NCBI RefSeq assembly: GCF_965657105.1
Contig: NZ_CBFHNB010000045.1
Location: forward strand, 1 to 18,665
Direction: 5' to 3'
DNA length: 18,665 nt
DNA from: Puniceispirillum sp965657105
GTDB taxonomy: Bacteria; Pseudomonadota; Alphaproteobacteria; Puniceispirillales; Puniceispirillaceae
The notes under the pieces are model-generated. The model ran no database searches and was not told the origin of the DNA. It saw nothing but the letters and a program-made list of their open reading frames with translations. Below are positions 1 to 8,245 of this stretch, piece after piece. Position 1 is the first letter of the stretch. Each line of letters begins with the position of its first letter. A program made the translations under genes and the position numbers.

Positions 1-1
1 A

Positions 2-391
2 TCGGGTATTAATCCAGATAGAGTTGTGATGATCGCATGGATTATAACAGCGGCTTTGGCAACAATTGCAGGCACGTTATATGGTCTTGATAAGAGCTTT
101 AAACCGTTTGTCTATCTACAGCTTTTATTACCAATCTTTGCGGCCGCCATCGTTGGCGGTGTGGGGAGTCCGATTGGGGCGATTGCCGGTGGGTTTGTCA
201 TTGCTTTTTCCGAGTTGATCATCACTTTCGCGTATAAGCGCGTTGTAACTTATATGCTACCAGAAAGCATGGCGCCCGAAGGATTGGTGCAATTCCTATC
301 TACCGATTATAAATTTGCCGTTTCTTTTGTCATCCTGGTGATCGTGCTTCTGGTGAAGCCAACCGGTATCTTTAGTGGGAAATCAATATGA
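2..391 (+). CDS. livH: Branched-chain amino acid ABC transporter permease, LivH type (5' end outside window)
   Basis: C-terminal 129 residues of an inner-membrane permease of the hydrophobic amino acid (HAAT) ABC family. The reading frame is open from base 2, so the gene starts before the window; the internal ATG at 26 is not the start. Visible parts are a GINPDRV stretch, a hydrophobic segment rich in small residues, the family-typical IVGGVGSPIGAIAGG motif (about residues 53-67 of the fragment), further membrane segments and a C-terminal KPTGIFSGK, typical of LivH proteins. The stop codon overlaps the livM start by 4 bases (ATGA at 388-391), so the two subunits are translated together. The binding protein and the two ATPases are not in the window. 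The substrate could be a branched-chain amino acid, another amino acid, an amide or urea; family assignment is firm, substrate is not. Confidence 0.9.
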   Translation, partial: SGINPDRVVMIAWIITAALATIAGTLYGLDKSFKPFVYLQLLLPIFAAAIVGGVGSPIGAIAGGFVIAFSELIITFAYKRVVTYMLPESMAPEGLVQFLSTDYKFAVSFVILVIVLLVKPTGIFSGKSI

Positions 392-1701
392 CAGATAAAG
401 AAAGAAATCTTGTCTATTTCTCAATCATGGCAGGTTTGCTCGTTTTTGTCGGCTTTATTCAGAGCTGGAGTGTATCGCTATCGCTTTTAAACCTGTGTTT
501 GATTTCGGCGATCATGGCGCTTGGAGTTAATATCCAATGGGGCTATGCAGGTCTGTTTAACGTCGGAATCATGGGCTTTGCTGCGCTTGGTGGTCTAGCC
601 GGGGTGTTGGTAGCATCGCAACCTGTATCTGAAGCATGGCAGGTGGGTGGCCTTGGTATAATTGGTGGTCTTATCGCTGGTCTGGGTATGATCGTTACTG
701 GCATATTTGTTTGGCGTAAGACTGCCAAGATGGGGCGGCGACGTTACTGGCTGACTGGCCTTGCCATTCTCATTGGCTATATCATTATGCGGATGATCAT
801 TGATCCCGCTGTGTTAGCGATTGAGTCGGTCGAGCCAGCAAAGACCGGATTTCTGGGTGGGGCTGGCATGCCCATCATTTTCAGTTGGCTTGTTGGTGGT
901 GTTTTTGCCGCAGGTGCGGCATGGGTGGTTGGAAAAATATCACTTGGTCTTCGATCAGACTATCTGGCGATCGCAACATTGGGTATTTCGGAAATTATTA
1001 TCTATTTTCTCAAGTTTGAGGATTGGCTTACGCGTGGTGTGAAGAATGTGGCTGGTTTGCCGCGTCCTGTTCCGTATGAAGTCGATTTAAATAATTCAGT
1101 CCGTTTTCAGGATTGGGCACAAAGTCTGGGTATGCAGGTTGATGACGCGTCATCGATTGTCGTCAAGCTATGCTATGCCGTATTATTTACGACTGTATTG
1201 TTGATAATTCTATGGCTTTCCGAGACGGCATTGCGATCACCTTGGGGTCGTATGATGCGCGCCATTCGGGATAATGAAACCGCTGCCAGCGCGATGGGCA
1301 AGAACGTCACTTGGCGGCATTTGCAGGTGTTTGTTCTAGGTTCAGCCGTTGTAGGTGTTGCAGGTGCGATGCTGACGACTCTGGATGGTCAGTTTACCCC
1401 CACAACATATCAACCACTTCGGTTTACCTTTCTGATATGGGTTATGGTTATCGTTGGTGGGTCAGGTAATAACTGGGGCTCAATCCTTGGTGGTTTCATA
1501 ATCTGGTTTTTCTGGATTGAAGCCGAACCAATGGGATTATGGCTTATTGATACGCTTACGTCGGGTATGTCAGAAGATCACTGGTTACGCGTGCATCTGA
1601 TGAATAGCGCCGCGCATATGCGCTTGATTACTATGGGTCTGGTTTTGCTGTTGGTGCTAAGATTTGCCCCTCGCGGTTTGATACCCGAAGTTAAACGCTA
1701 G
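388..1701 (+). CDS. livM: Branched-chain amino acid ABC transporter permease, LivM type
   Basis: Complete 437-residue second permease of the HAAT-type importer begun by livH. The N-terminal third carries the LivM signature GYAGLFNVGIMGFAALGG (about residues 52-69). A hydrophilic loop near 283-310 (SPWGRMMRAIRDNETAA) is the EAA-like loop that contacts the ATPase, and VGGSGNNWGSILGGF (about 357-371) and the terminal FAPRGLIPE are also family features. Roughly ten membrane segments can be read. It is longer than the ~300-residue minimal LivM because of an extra membrane region between about residues 85 and 170, which many LivM proteins share. The start at 388 overlaps the livH stop. It probably forms a heterodimeric channel with LivH. 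Substrate unknown; the neighbouring aminotransferases suggest an amino acid. Confidence 0.9.
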   Translation: MTDKERNLVYFSIMAGLLVFVGFIQSWSVSLSLLNLCLISAIMALGVNIQWGYAGLFNVGIMGFAALGGLAGVLVASQPVSEAWQVGGLGIIGGLIAGLGMIVTGIFVWRKTAKMGRRRYWLTGLAILIGYIIMRMIIDPAVLAIESVEPAKTGFLGGAGMPIIFSWLVGGVFAAGAAWVVGKISLGLRSDYLAIATLGISEIIIYFLKFEDWLTRGVKNVAGLPRPVPYEVDLNNSVRFQDWAQSLGMQVDDASSIVVKLCYAVLFTTVLLIILWLSETALRSPWGRMMRAIRDNETAASAMGKNVTWRHLQVFVLGSAVVGVAGAMLTTLDGQFTPTTYQPLRFTFLIWVMVIVGGSGNNWGSILGGFIIWFFWIEAEPMGLWLIDTLTSGMSEDHWLRVHLMNSAAHMRLITMGLVLLLVLRFAPRGLIPEVKR

Positions 1702-1775
1702 CTAAAAGTGTTTGCTTTGAACGGCAGATTTGCCCTACAAAATAGATAGACAGCCCTTACAATCGGAACATTATT

Positions 1776-2969
1776 ATGCTTGAAAAGTTCATTCCAGCGA
1801 AAGCTGATCCCATTCTTGGTCTTGGTAAACTTTTTGCCGCCGATAGGCGCGAAAATAAAATCGATCTTGGGGTAGGCGTCTATAAAGATGCTGACGGTAA
1901 AACACCGATTATGACAGCTGTTAAAAAAGCCGAAGTCTGTTTACATGCCGAGCAGACATCTAAATCCTATAAGGCGCTTGCTGGAGATGAGGTGTTTAGG
2001 GATGAGATGCGCAAACTTGTATTGGGAGACACTGTTGCGGCAGATCGTGTGGCAACTTTGCAAGCACCTGGCGGCACTGGCGCATTACATCAGCTTTTCG
2101 AAGCCATGAAACTATTGAATCCTGACGCGACTATATGGGTCAGCAACCCAAGCTGGCCATCGCATGTGGCAATGGCAAAGCATCTTGGTTTTAAAACTGA
2201 GAATTATGATTATTTTGACTCAGCAACAAGCGGGGTTGATTTTAACGGCCTGATGACATCGCTTCAAGGCATGCGTGCTGGCGATATGCTGATACTTCAT
2301 GGTTGTTGCCATAATCCAACAGGTGCCAATCTGACAGCAGATCAATGGCAATCCATTACCGATCTTGTTCTGGAAAAAAATGTCATGCCACTTGTTGATA
2401 TTGCCTATCAGGGTTTTGGCGACGGTCTGCAAGAAGATGCGATGTTTATGCGCACAATGGCGTCGCGGATGCCAGAAATGATGGTGGCGGCGTCATGTTC
2501 CAAGAATTTTGGCCTTTATCGTGACCGTGTTGGTTGTGCGATGGTTATTGCCAAGGATGCGGATACAGCAACCCTAACACAGGGTAATTTGGCCACTTTG
2601 AACCGGATGAACTATTCTTTTGCGCCCGATCATGGTGCTGCTTTGGTAGCTATCATTCTATCTGATAGTGAATTGCGCGCCGAGTGGGAAGCCGAATTAG
2701 AAGAGATGCGCCTAGCCATGCTGACGGTGCGTGAAGATCTTGCCGAAGCATTGCGCCAGCAATGCAATTCAGATCATTTTGACTTTATAAAAGACCATCG
2801 CGGTATGTTCTCACGGCTTGGGCTTTCGTCTGAGCAGGTTGAAACACTTCGTGTTGATCATGGTATGTATGTCGTTGGTGACAGTCGTATCAATGTGCCG
2901 GGCTTGTCTGGGGGGCGTGTGGCTCCCTTTGCCAAAGCGGTTTCCATGGTCGCTAATATTTCAAAATAA
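1776..2969 (+). CDS. Class I aminotransferase, aspartate/aromatic amino acid type
   Basis: A 397-residue PLP enzyme of the AspC/TyrB family (usual length ~396), expected to be a cytosolic homodimer moving the amino group of aspartate, an aromatic or a related amino acid to 2-oxoglutarate. Visible family features are LGVGVYKD (31-38), NPSWPSH (124-130), HNPTGANLT (179-187), the cofactor Asp and Tyr in VDIAYQGFGDG (D208, Y211), the PLP lysine in ASCSKNFGLYRDRVG (K243), and a C-terminal RINVPGL segment. All core catalytic residues appear intact. The start ATG has a modest CGGAA ribosome site 7 bases upstream. It lies 74 bp after livM and 56 bp before the ThDP enzyme, so it may be part of a unit that imports and transaminates amino acids. 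Specificity (aspartate, aromatic, methionine, cysteate) cannot be told from sequence alone. Confidence 0.9.
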   Translation: MLEKFIPAKADPILGLGKLFAADRRENKIDLGVGVYKDADGKTPIMTAVKKAEVCLHAEQTSKSYKALAGDEVFRDEMRKLVLGDTVAADRVATLQAPGGTGALHQLFEAMKLLNPDATIWVSNPSWPSHVAMAKHLGFKTENYDYFDSATSGVDFNGLMTSLQGMRAGDMLILHGCCHNPTGANLTADQWQSITDLVLEKNVMPLVDIAYQGFGDGLQEDAMFMRTMASRMPEMMVAASCSKNFGLYRDRVGCAMVIAKDADTATLTQGNLATLNRMNYSFAPDHGAALVAIILSDSELRAEWEAELEEMRLAMLTVREDLAEALRQQCNSDHFDFIKDHRGMFSRLGLSSEQVETLRVDHGMYVVGDSRINVPGLSGGRVAPFAKAVSMVANISK

Positions 2970-3025
2970 TGTTCGTGATCTTTTCATCCTGATATAACCT
3001 TAATTGACGTCAGGGGGCATCTTCA

Positions 3026-4705
3026 TTGGGTATGGATACGGCTATGAGAGATGGTGGCAGCCTGTTGATGGAATGCCTGATAACACTGGGTGCCAAGGTT
3101 GGCTTTGGTGTCCCGGGTGAATCTTACCTTGCTGTTCTGAATGCCATGTTTGATCACCAAGATGAATTCCGTTTCATCATGGCGCGACAGGAAGGTGGCG
3201 CAGCCTATATGGCTGAGGCTTGGGGCAAACTCACTGGTGAACCGGGGCTTTGTTTTGTGACACGGGGACCTGGTGCCACGAATGCGTCAATTGGCGTGCA
3301 TACAGCTATGCAAAATTCAACGCCAATGCTGTTGTTTGTCGGTCAGGTTGGCGGTGATATGATTGGCCGCGAAGCGTTTCAAGAAATCGATTATACAGCC
3401 TATTTTGGCAGTATCGCTAAATGGGTTGTTGAAATTGATGACGCGGCGCGTATTCCAGAATTTATCAGTCGGGCATGGGCCACGGCTTTGAGTGGTCGCC
3501 CAGGTCCCGTTATTGTGTCTTTGCCCGAAACATTGCTGACGCAAAAAGTTGCGACCGCGCCATGCAAGCCTGTTCGCATTCCCGAACCCGGCATATCAAT
3601 GCCGCAATTGGATTCGGTTGAAGCCATGCTCAATGAGGCGGACAAGCCGGTTATCATGGTTGGAGGAAGCCGCTGGAATGATGACGGTGTCGAGGCGCTA
3701 TGTAAATTCAGTGCGATAAATAATCTGCCCATTATCGCGGCACACCGGTTTCACGATATCATCGATAACCACCATGATTGCTATGCTGGTGATGCCAGTG
3801 TTGGTATGCATTCCTATATGAAGTCAATGTTGCGAGAGGCTGATTTAATTCTGGCGATCAATATTCGTTTTGGTGAAATGACAACCGATGCTTATCAGCT
3901 TTTTGACAGTCCCAATATGAAAGCCAAATTGATTCATAGTCATGTATCTGATGGCGAATTGGGTAAAATTTATGCGGCAGATATTCCGCTTCATGCGGGA
4001 CCTAACTGTTTTGCCGAAGCCTTATCGACATGCACGTTGGTAGCAAATTCAAAACGTCAAAAATGGTGTCATACTGCCCGGAAAACCTATCTATCAAGTT
4101 TCAAAATTGATCCTCAAGATAGCCCTGTAGATATGCGCGTGGTGATGGCAGTTCTGGACGATGTTCTGCCTGATGATGTGATCGTGACGCATGGGGCAGG
4201 TAATTTTGCGCTATGGCCGAATCGATTTATGAAATTTGGACATAAGGCACGGTTGCTGGGACCACAAAGTGGTGCCATGGGTGCAGGGGTTCCCGCCGCT
4301 ATTGCTGCCAAGGTCAAATATCCTGATCGCACGGTTCTATGTTTTGCCGGTGATGGTGATTTTCAGATGAATGGTAATGAACTGGGCACCGCGATGCAGG
4401 AAAATATTCAGCCTATCATCCTGATTTTGAATAACGGCAGCTATGGTACAATCCGTATGCATCAAGAGCGAACCTATCCAAACCGTGTCTCAGGAACCGA
4501 TCTTGTGAATCCCGACTTTGTGACATTGGCATCAGCTTATGGGTTTTATGGCGAGCGCGTCGCCAGCACCCAAGCGTTTCGTGCTGCTTTTGACCGTGCG
4601 TTGGCATCGCCGACCGGTGCCGTATTAGAACTTATGATAGGCACAGAAGCCATTAGCCCACGTGCCACAATTTCGAGTTTGCGTGACCATAGCAAAACGC
4701 AATAA
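3026..4705 (+). CDS. Thiamine-diphosphate-dependent enzyme, acetolactate-synthase-like
   Basis: A 559-residue protein of the POX/AHAS family with the usual three domains: N-terminal pyrimidine-binding domain with the catalytic glutamate in MARQEGGAAYMAEAWGK (E56), central Rossmann-type domain (about 190-340), and C-terminal pyrophosphate-binding domain with the ThDP motif GDGDFQMNGNELG (442-454) ending at NN (469-470). It should decarboxylate a 2-oxo acid or join its product to a second carbonyl compound. No regulatory subunit follows, so it is probably not the biosynthetic IlvB; its place between two PLP aminotransferase-fold genes suggests a catabolic 2-oxo acid. The first codon is taken as TTG because AGGGGG at 3012-3017 lies 8 bases upstream; ATG 3032 would put this site 14 bases away. 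Alternatives include a sulfopyruvate- or phenylpyruvate-type decarboxylase; substrate unresolved. Confidence 0.85.
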   Translation: MGMDTAMRDGGSLLMECLITLGAKVGFGVPGESYLAVLNAMFDHQDEFRFIMARQEGGAAYMAEAWGKLTGEPGLCFVTRGPGATNASIGVHTAMQNSTPMLLFVGQVGGDMIGREAFQEIDYTAYFGSIAKWVVEIDDAARIPEFISRAWATALSGRPGPVIVSLPETLLTQKVATAPCKPVRIPEPGISMPQLDSVEAMLNEADKPVIMVGGSRWNDDGVEALCKFSAINNLPIIAAHRFHDIIDNHHDCYAGDASVGMHSYMKSMLREADLILAINIRFGEMTTDAYQLFDSPNMKAKLIHSHVSDGELGKIYAADIPLHAGPNCFAEALSTCTLVANSKRQKWCHTARKTYLSSFKIDPQDSPVDMRVVMAVLDDVLPDDVIVTHGAGNFALWPNRFMKFGHKARLLGPQSGAMGAGVPAAIAAKVKYPDRTVLCFAGDGDFQMNGNELGTAMQENIQPIILILNNGSYGTIRMHQERTYPNRVSGTDLVNPDFVTLASAYGFYGERVASTQAFRAAFDRALASPTGAVLELMIGTEAISPRATISSLRDHSKTQ

Positions 4706-4723
4706 TCACGCTTGTAAATATAT

Positions 4724-4727
4724 AGGA
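4724..4727 (+). promoter_or_regulatory. Ribosome binding site setting the class V aminotransferase start
   Basis: AGGA lies 6 bases before ATG 4734. The frame is open further upstream to 4662, but that would overlap the preceding gene by 44 bases without a ribosome site, so 4734 is preferred. Confidence 0.65.
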
Positions 4728-4733
4728 ACAGTC

Positions 4734-5960
4734 ATGAGTGCCTTGGACATAGATTTCATCCGTAGCCAGTTTCCGGCTTTTTTTGAACCATCACTGGCGG
4801 GGCAGGCCTTTTTTGAAAATGCAGGCGGTTCCTATACATGCAAACAGGTTGTTGATCGTTTACATCGTTTTTATCGTGAGCGAAAGGTGCAACCCTATGC
4901 GCCGTATGAGGCGTCGCGCCTTGGCGGTGAGGAAATGGACGAAGCACGCTCACGGCTTGCGGCTTTGATGAATATTCATAGTGATGAACTCAGTTTTGGC
5001 CCATCAACAAGCCAAAATACCTATGTATTGGCGCATGCGTTTGGTCAGATGCTGTCTGCGGGTGATGCCATTATCGTGACAGATCAGGATCATGAAGCCA
5101 ATAGCGGCGTGTGGCGGCGCCTTACCGCGCAGGGTATTGATGTGCGCGAATGGCATGTTGACGGCGAAAGCGGTCAGCTTGACCTCGTAACGCTTGCGTC
5201 GATTCTGGATGAAAGCGTCAAGCTGGTTTGTTTCCCGCATTGCTCGAATATTGTGGGTCAGGAAAACCCCGTCGCCGAAATTGTGCGTATGGCACATGAT
5301 GTCGGGGCGGTTACCTGTACAGATGGGGTTAGCATGGCACCGCATGGGTTGCCTGATATACGCGCCCTTGGAACCGATATCTATCTGTTTTCAAGCTATA
5401 AAACCTATGGCCCGCATCAAGGTATCATGTTTGTGGCGCGCGATCTGGCGGATCGATTGCCAAATCAGGGACATTTTTTTAACAGTGATGTGCGCTATAA
5501 GCGCTTTACCCCCGCTGGACCAGATCATGCGCAGATTGCTGCCTGTGCCGGTATGGCTGATTATATTGACCTTATACACAACCATCATTTTCCGCCAAAT
5601 GCTGATGCGGCAGCGCGCGGTAGGGCGGTCCGTCAGTTGCAACGTGATCACGAAGATTTGATTTTAGCGCCTTTGCTTGATTATCTGCGCAGCCGAAATG
5701 ACATCCGCATTATGGGGACTGACAAGGTAGGGCAACGTGTACCAACCGTTGCTGTGCATTCTGACAAGCCAGCTCCTGAATTAGCCAAGAGGCTTGCCCG
5801 GCATGGTGTGATGGCAGGTGGTGGCGATTTTTACGCTGTCCGTCTGATTGAGGCGATGGGCGTTGCATGTGACCCTGGTGTGCTACGTTTGAGCTTTGTG
5901 CATTATACGCATGCTGATGAAGTGCAAAAGCTGATCACCGCACTTGACGCTACATTATAG
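4734..5960 (+). CDS. Class V aminotransferase-fold PLP enzyme, cysteine-desulfurase-like
   Basis: A 408-residue fold-type I PLP enzyme resembling CsdA/SufS and the cysteine-desulfurase-like VC1184 family. Visible features are FFENAGGS near residue 26-33 (substrate loop of the family), SFGPSTSQNT (87-96), a histidine that stacks on PLP in DQDHEANS (H120), the cofactor aspartate in CTDGVSMAPH (D197), and the PLP lysine in SSYKTYGPHQG (K223). The C-terminal half has the expected small domain. I do not see a clear mobile cysteine loop of a bona fide NifS/IscS desulfurase, and no isc or suf genes are nearby, so an amino acid C-S or C-C lyase or aminotransferase role is at least as likely as Fe-S cluster work. 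It sits 28 bp after the ThDP enzyme and is probably co-transcribed with it. Confidence 0.8.
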   Translation: MSALDIDFIRSQFPAFFEPSLAGQAFFENAGGSYTCKQVVDRLHRFYRERKVQPYAPYEASRLGGEEMDEARSRLAALMNIHSDELSFGPSTSQNTYVLAHAFGQMLSAGDAIIVTDQDHEANSGVWRRLTAQGIDVREWHVDGESGQLDLVTLASILDESVKLVCFPHCSNIVGQENPVAEIVRMAHDVGAVTCTDGVSMAPHGLPDIRALGTDIYLFSSYKTYGPHQGIMFVARDLADRLPNQGHFFNSDVRYKRFTPAGPDHAQIAACAGMADYIDLIHNHHFPPNADAAARGRAVRQLQRDHEDLILAPLLDYLRSRNDIRIMGTDKVGQRVPTVAVHSDKPAPELAKRLARHGVMAGGGDFYAVRLIEAMGVACDPGVLRLSFVHYTHADEVQKLITALDATL

Positions 5961-5983
5961 ACAACATCTTTCAAGCTGATGTC

Positions 5984-6011
5984 TTGACCTGTGCTGATAA
6001 ACGACTGTAAT
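5984..6011 (+). promoter_or_regulatory. Possible sigma-70 promoter before the PatB-like gene
   Basis: TTGACC (5984-5989) and TGTAAT (6006-6011) are 16 bases apart, inside a 169-bp spacer between the class V enzyme and the PatB-like gene. The rest of the spacer is T-rich with a GGCTGTTT direct repeat near 6029-6053 and no clear hairpin. The match is modest; it may serve the PatB-DMT pair. Confidence 0.3.
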
Positions 6012-6120
6012 TTATTAGATAATCCGCGTGGCTGTTTGGCTTTTTGGCTGTTTTTTGTAATGATTTCTAGGGTATTACCTTTGCATGTATTGGCTGTCAG
6101 GCAATCGGATATTTGTCGAT

Positions 6121-6124
6121 AGGG
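6121..6124 (+). promoter_or_regulatory. Ribosome binding site setting the PatB-like start
   Basis: AGGG lies 5 bases before ATG 6130. The frame extends upstream to ATG 6085, but the extra 15 residues do not look like this family, whose N-terminus normally begins close to FDEII, so 6130 is preferred. Confidence 0.6.
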
Positions 6125-6129
6125 TTTTG

Positions 6130-7305
6130 ATGACTATAGATTTTGATGAAATTATTAATCGCGTAGATACCCATTCGGATAAATGGGACAGCATGCAGGC
6201 ACATTACAATGTGTCGCCGCATGACGGCATTCCCATGTGGGTTGCCGATATGGATTTCAAACCCCCGCAGGCGGTGGCTGATGCGGTGAGAGATATGTAT
6301 GCGCATGGCGTATATGGCTATTATGGCGATGATACAAGTTTCCGTAATGCGCTTGTTGACTGGATGCAGCGGCGGCATGATTGGACTGTGCAGCCAGACT
6401 GGATCGTGAATACACATGGTCTGGTAAATGCGCTATCGCTTGCTGTTCATGCCTTTACCGATATTGGCGACAGTGTGGTCATTTTCTCACCAGTCTATCA
6501 CGCGTTCCAGCGGCTCATCAAAGCTAACGACCGCAGAGTTGTCGAGTCTGAGCTCGTACTTGATAATGGGCGCTATTCTATGGATCTGGATGCCTTGGCG
6601 TTGCAACTTCAGGGGGATGAGAAGCTGATGTTTCTGTGCTCGCCGCATAACCCCGGTGGCCGCATATGGACACAAGACGAGTTACGCGCGCTTATCACTT
6701 TCTGTGCTGAACGGGACATCATCCTGATAAGTGACGAAGTGCATCATGATATTATCCTAGATGGAAATGAACATCATGTGCTGGCGAAAATTGCACCCGA
6801 ATTTGAGGCTAATCTTATCACTTTGGCCGCAACAACAAAGACATTCAATCTTGCAGGTTCGATGCTGGGCAGTGTGATTATTGAAAATAAAATGTTGCGT
6901 GAACAATTTCTAAAAGCGCAAAAAGCGGCAGGCACGTCTTTGAACCGATTTGGCATGATCATGTCTGAGGCAGCCTATAAGCATGGTGATGAATGGCTTG
7001 ACGCGTTGCGATTATACCTGGCTGAAAATAACCGCATTTTTGCCGAAGGGATTCGCAAAATTCCAGGCCTGACGATCATGCCTCTGGAGGCGACTTATCT
7101 GGCCTGGGTTGGCTTCGCCGATACCGGCATGAGTGAAGATGAATTTAATCATCGCGTCACGCAAAATGCCCGTATTGCTGGGAATTTTGGTCGTAGTTTC
7201 GGAGCCGGTGGTGATGGTTTTATGCGCTTTAATCTGGCAACACGCCGCGCCCTTATTGTAGAAGCTGTAGGCCGCCTTCAGGATGCCTTTGCTGATCTTC
7301 AATAA
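6130..7305 (+). CDS. PatB/MalY-type cystathionine beta-lyase-like C-S lyase
   Basis: A 391-residue class I/II aminotransferase-fold PLP enzyme whose layout fits the MalY/PatB subfamily (about 390 residues), which cleaves cystathionine, cysteine S-conjugates or cysteine to pyruvate, ammonia and a thiol. It opens with FDEIINRVDTHSDKWD, typical of PatB, and carries MWVADMDF (36-43), the cofactor asparagine in CSPHNPGGRIW (N174), aspartate in SDEVHHDII (D202) and the PLP lysine in AATTKTFNLAGS (K237). All catalytic residues are present. It is followed after 37 bp by a DMT-family exporter, so the pair may process and export an amino acid or its product. Family assignment is firm, but whether the substrate is cystathionine is open; some PatB-like proteins act as aminotransferases. 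Confidence 0.85.
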   Translation: MTIDFDEIINRVDTHSDKWDSMQAHYNVSPHDGIPMWVADMDFKPPQAVADAVRDMYAHGVYGYYGDDTSFRNALVDWMQRRHDWTVQPDWIVNTHGLVNALSLAVHAFTDIGDSVVIFSPVYHAFQRLIKANDRRVVESELVLDNGRYSMDLDALALQLQGDEKLMFLCSPHNPGGRIWTQDELRALITFCAERDIILISDEVHHDIILDGNEHHVLAKIAPEFEANLITLAATTKTFNLAGSMLGSVIIENKMLREQFLKAQKAAGTSLNRFGMIMSEAAYKHGDEWLDALRLYLAENNRIFAEGIRKIPGLTIMPLEATYLAWVGFADTGMSEDEFNHRVTQNARIAGNFGRSFGAGGDGFMRFNLATRRALIVEAVGRLQDAFADLQ

Positions 7306-7342
7306 TTAAACAGGACGCCATTACTTTGGCACAGGGTACATA

Positions 7343-8245
7343 TTGAACATTTCACAGCTAACTTCTCAATCAACGAATAAGCGAACAGGTTTGCTGCTGG
7401 TTTGTGCGGCGGCATCGGTGTGGGGATTGATCTGGGTGCCCATGCGTTATGTCGAAAGTCTGGGCATCAGTGCACTATGGGTTGTGGTCATTTTTCAGAC
7501 TTTGCCCTTTATAGCTTTGTTCCCATTTTGCCGAAAATCACTGCTTTCAAATCGTCAGGACTGGGTTGTTTATCTTGCTGCCGGTGGTGCTATGGGCATT
7601 GGCTTTGCGCTTTATTCTCTTGGGCTCGTGGTGGGATCGGTTACTAAAACGACAGTGCTGTTTTATCTGACGCCCATATGGTCAACCTTACTTGGCAGTA
7701 TATATCTGGCTGAAAGACTAAACAGAGCACGGTGGATAGCGATTAGCATGGGATTGATCGGGTGCATTCTGATCATGAAAATGAATGTTTTTGACATGCA
7801 GTTTTCAAAAAGTGATTTTCTGGGGCTTCTATCAGGCTTAAGTTGGTCAGTGGGGTCGATCATTATCGGTAAATATCCAAACGCCAATGTTATGAACATC
7901 ACCTTGTTTCAATATGCCGTAGGCGGCTTAATAGCCGCTATAGCGGCGGTGTTTCTGGGCCTGCCAATAGCTTATATGGGCGTGCTAGCAAGCGCCTTAC
8001 CAATAGCATTTGTGGCATCCGTGTGTATTTTTCTGCCGTCAGTTTTGATCATTTTTCGCGTCAATCAATATGTTTCGCCTGGGCTGGTAGGCATTGTAAT
8101 GCTGTCTGAGGTTATCGTTGCGGCCGCATCATCGGCCCTATTTTTAGGTGAATATCTTGATTACTGGCAATGGGTCGGGTTTGTCGCGATCATTACGACA
8201 GGGGCGTATATAGGCATTATGTCCAGTAATATGGCGACTGACTAA
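7343..8245 (+). CDS. DMT-superfamily (EamA) transporter
   Basis: A 300-residue inner-membrane protein with about ten hydrophobic segments and two EamA repeats, the normal build of RhaT/YdcZ-like drug/metabolite exporters. The first repeat holds AASVWGLIWVPMRYVE (about 22-37); the second begins near 150 with LSGLSWSVGSIIIGKYP. FLGEYLDYWQWVGFVAI near 270-286 is the usual last-segment motif with an acidic residue after FLGE. The start is taken as TTG 7343 because CAGGG (7332-7336) lies 6 bases upstream and the next ATG (7442) would cut away the first membrane helix. It is the last gene of the left plus-strand block and overlaps the stop of the convergent TerC-like gene by 4 bases. Substrate unknown; amino acid or thiol efflux is a reasonable guess from its neighbour. 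Confidence 0.85.
   Translation: MNISQLTSQSTNKRTGLLLVCAAASVWGLIWVPMRYVESLGISALWVVVIFQTLPFIALFPFCRKSLLSNRQDWVVYLAAGGAMGIGFALYSLGLVVGSVTKTTVLFYLTPIWSTLLGSIYLAERLNRARWIAISMGLIGCILIMKMNVFDMQFSKSDFLGLLSGLSWSVGSIIIGKYPNANVMNITLFQYAVGGLIAAIAAVFLGLPIAYMGVLASALPIAFVASVCIFLPSVLIIFRVNQYVSPGLVGIVMLSEVIVAAASSALFLGEYLDYWQWVGFVAIITTGAYIGIMSSNMATD

Noticed and set aside
26..391. A complete small membrane protein starting at ATG 26
   Set aside because: The frame is open to the window edge and the upstream residues continue the LivH sequence.
4662..4733. Upstream extension of the class V PLP enzyme
   Set aside because: It would overlap the previous gene, has no ribosome site, and its residues do not fit the family; ATG 4734 has a good site.
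5004..5651. Long minus-strand and shifted-frame open frames inside the class V gene and others
   Set aside because: They lie within confident genes, lack ribosome sites and have no recognisable protein features.
6029..6056. Terminator in the T-rich stretch before the PatB-like gene
   Set aside because: The GGCTGTTT copies are direct, not inverted, so no stem can form.
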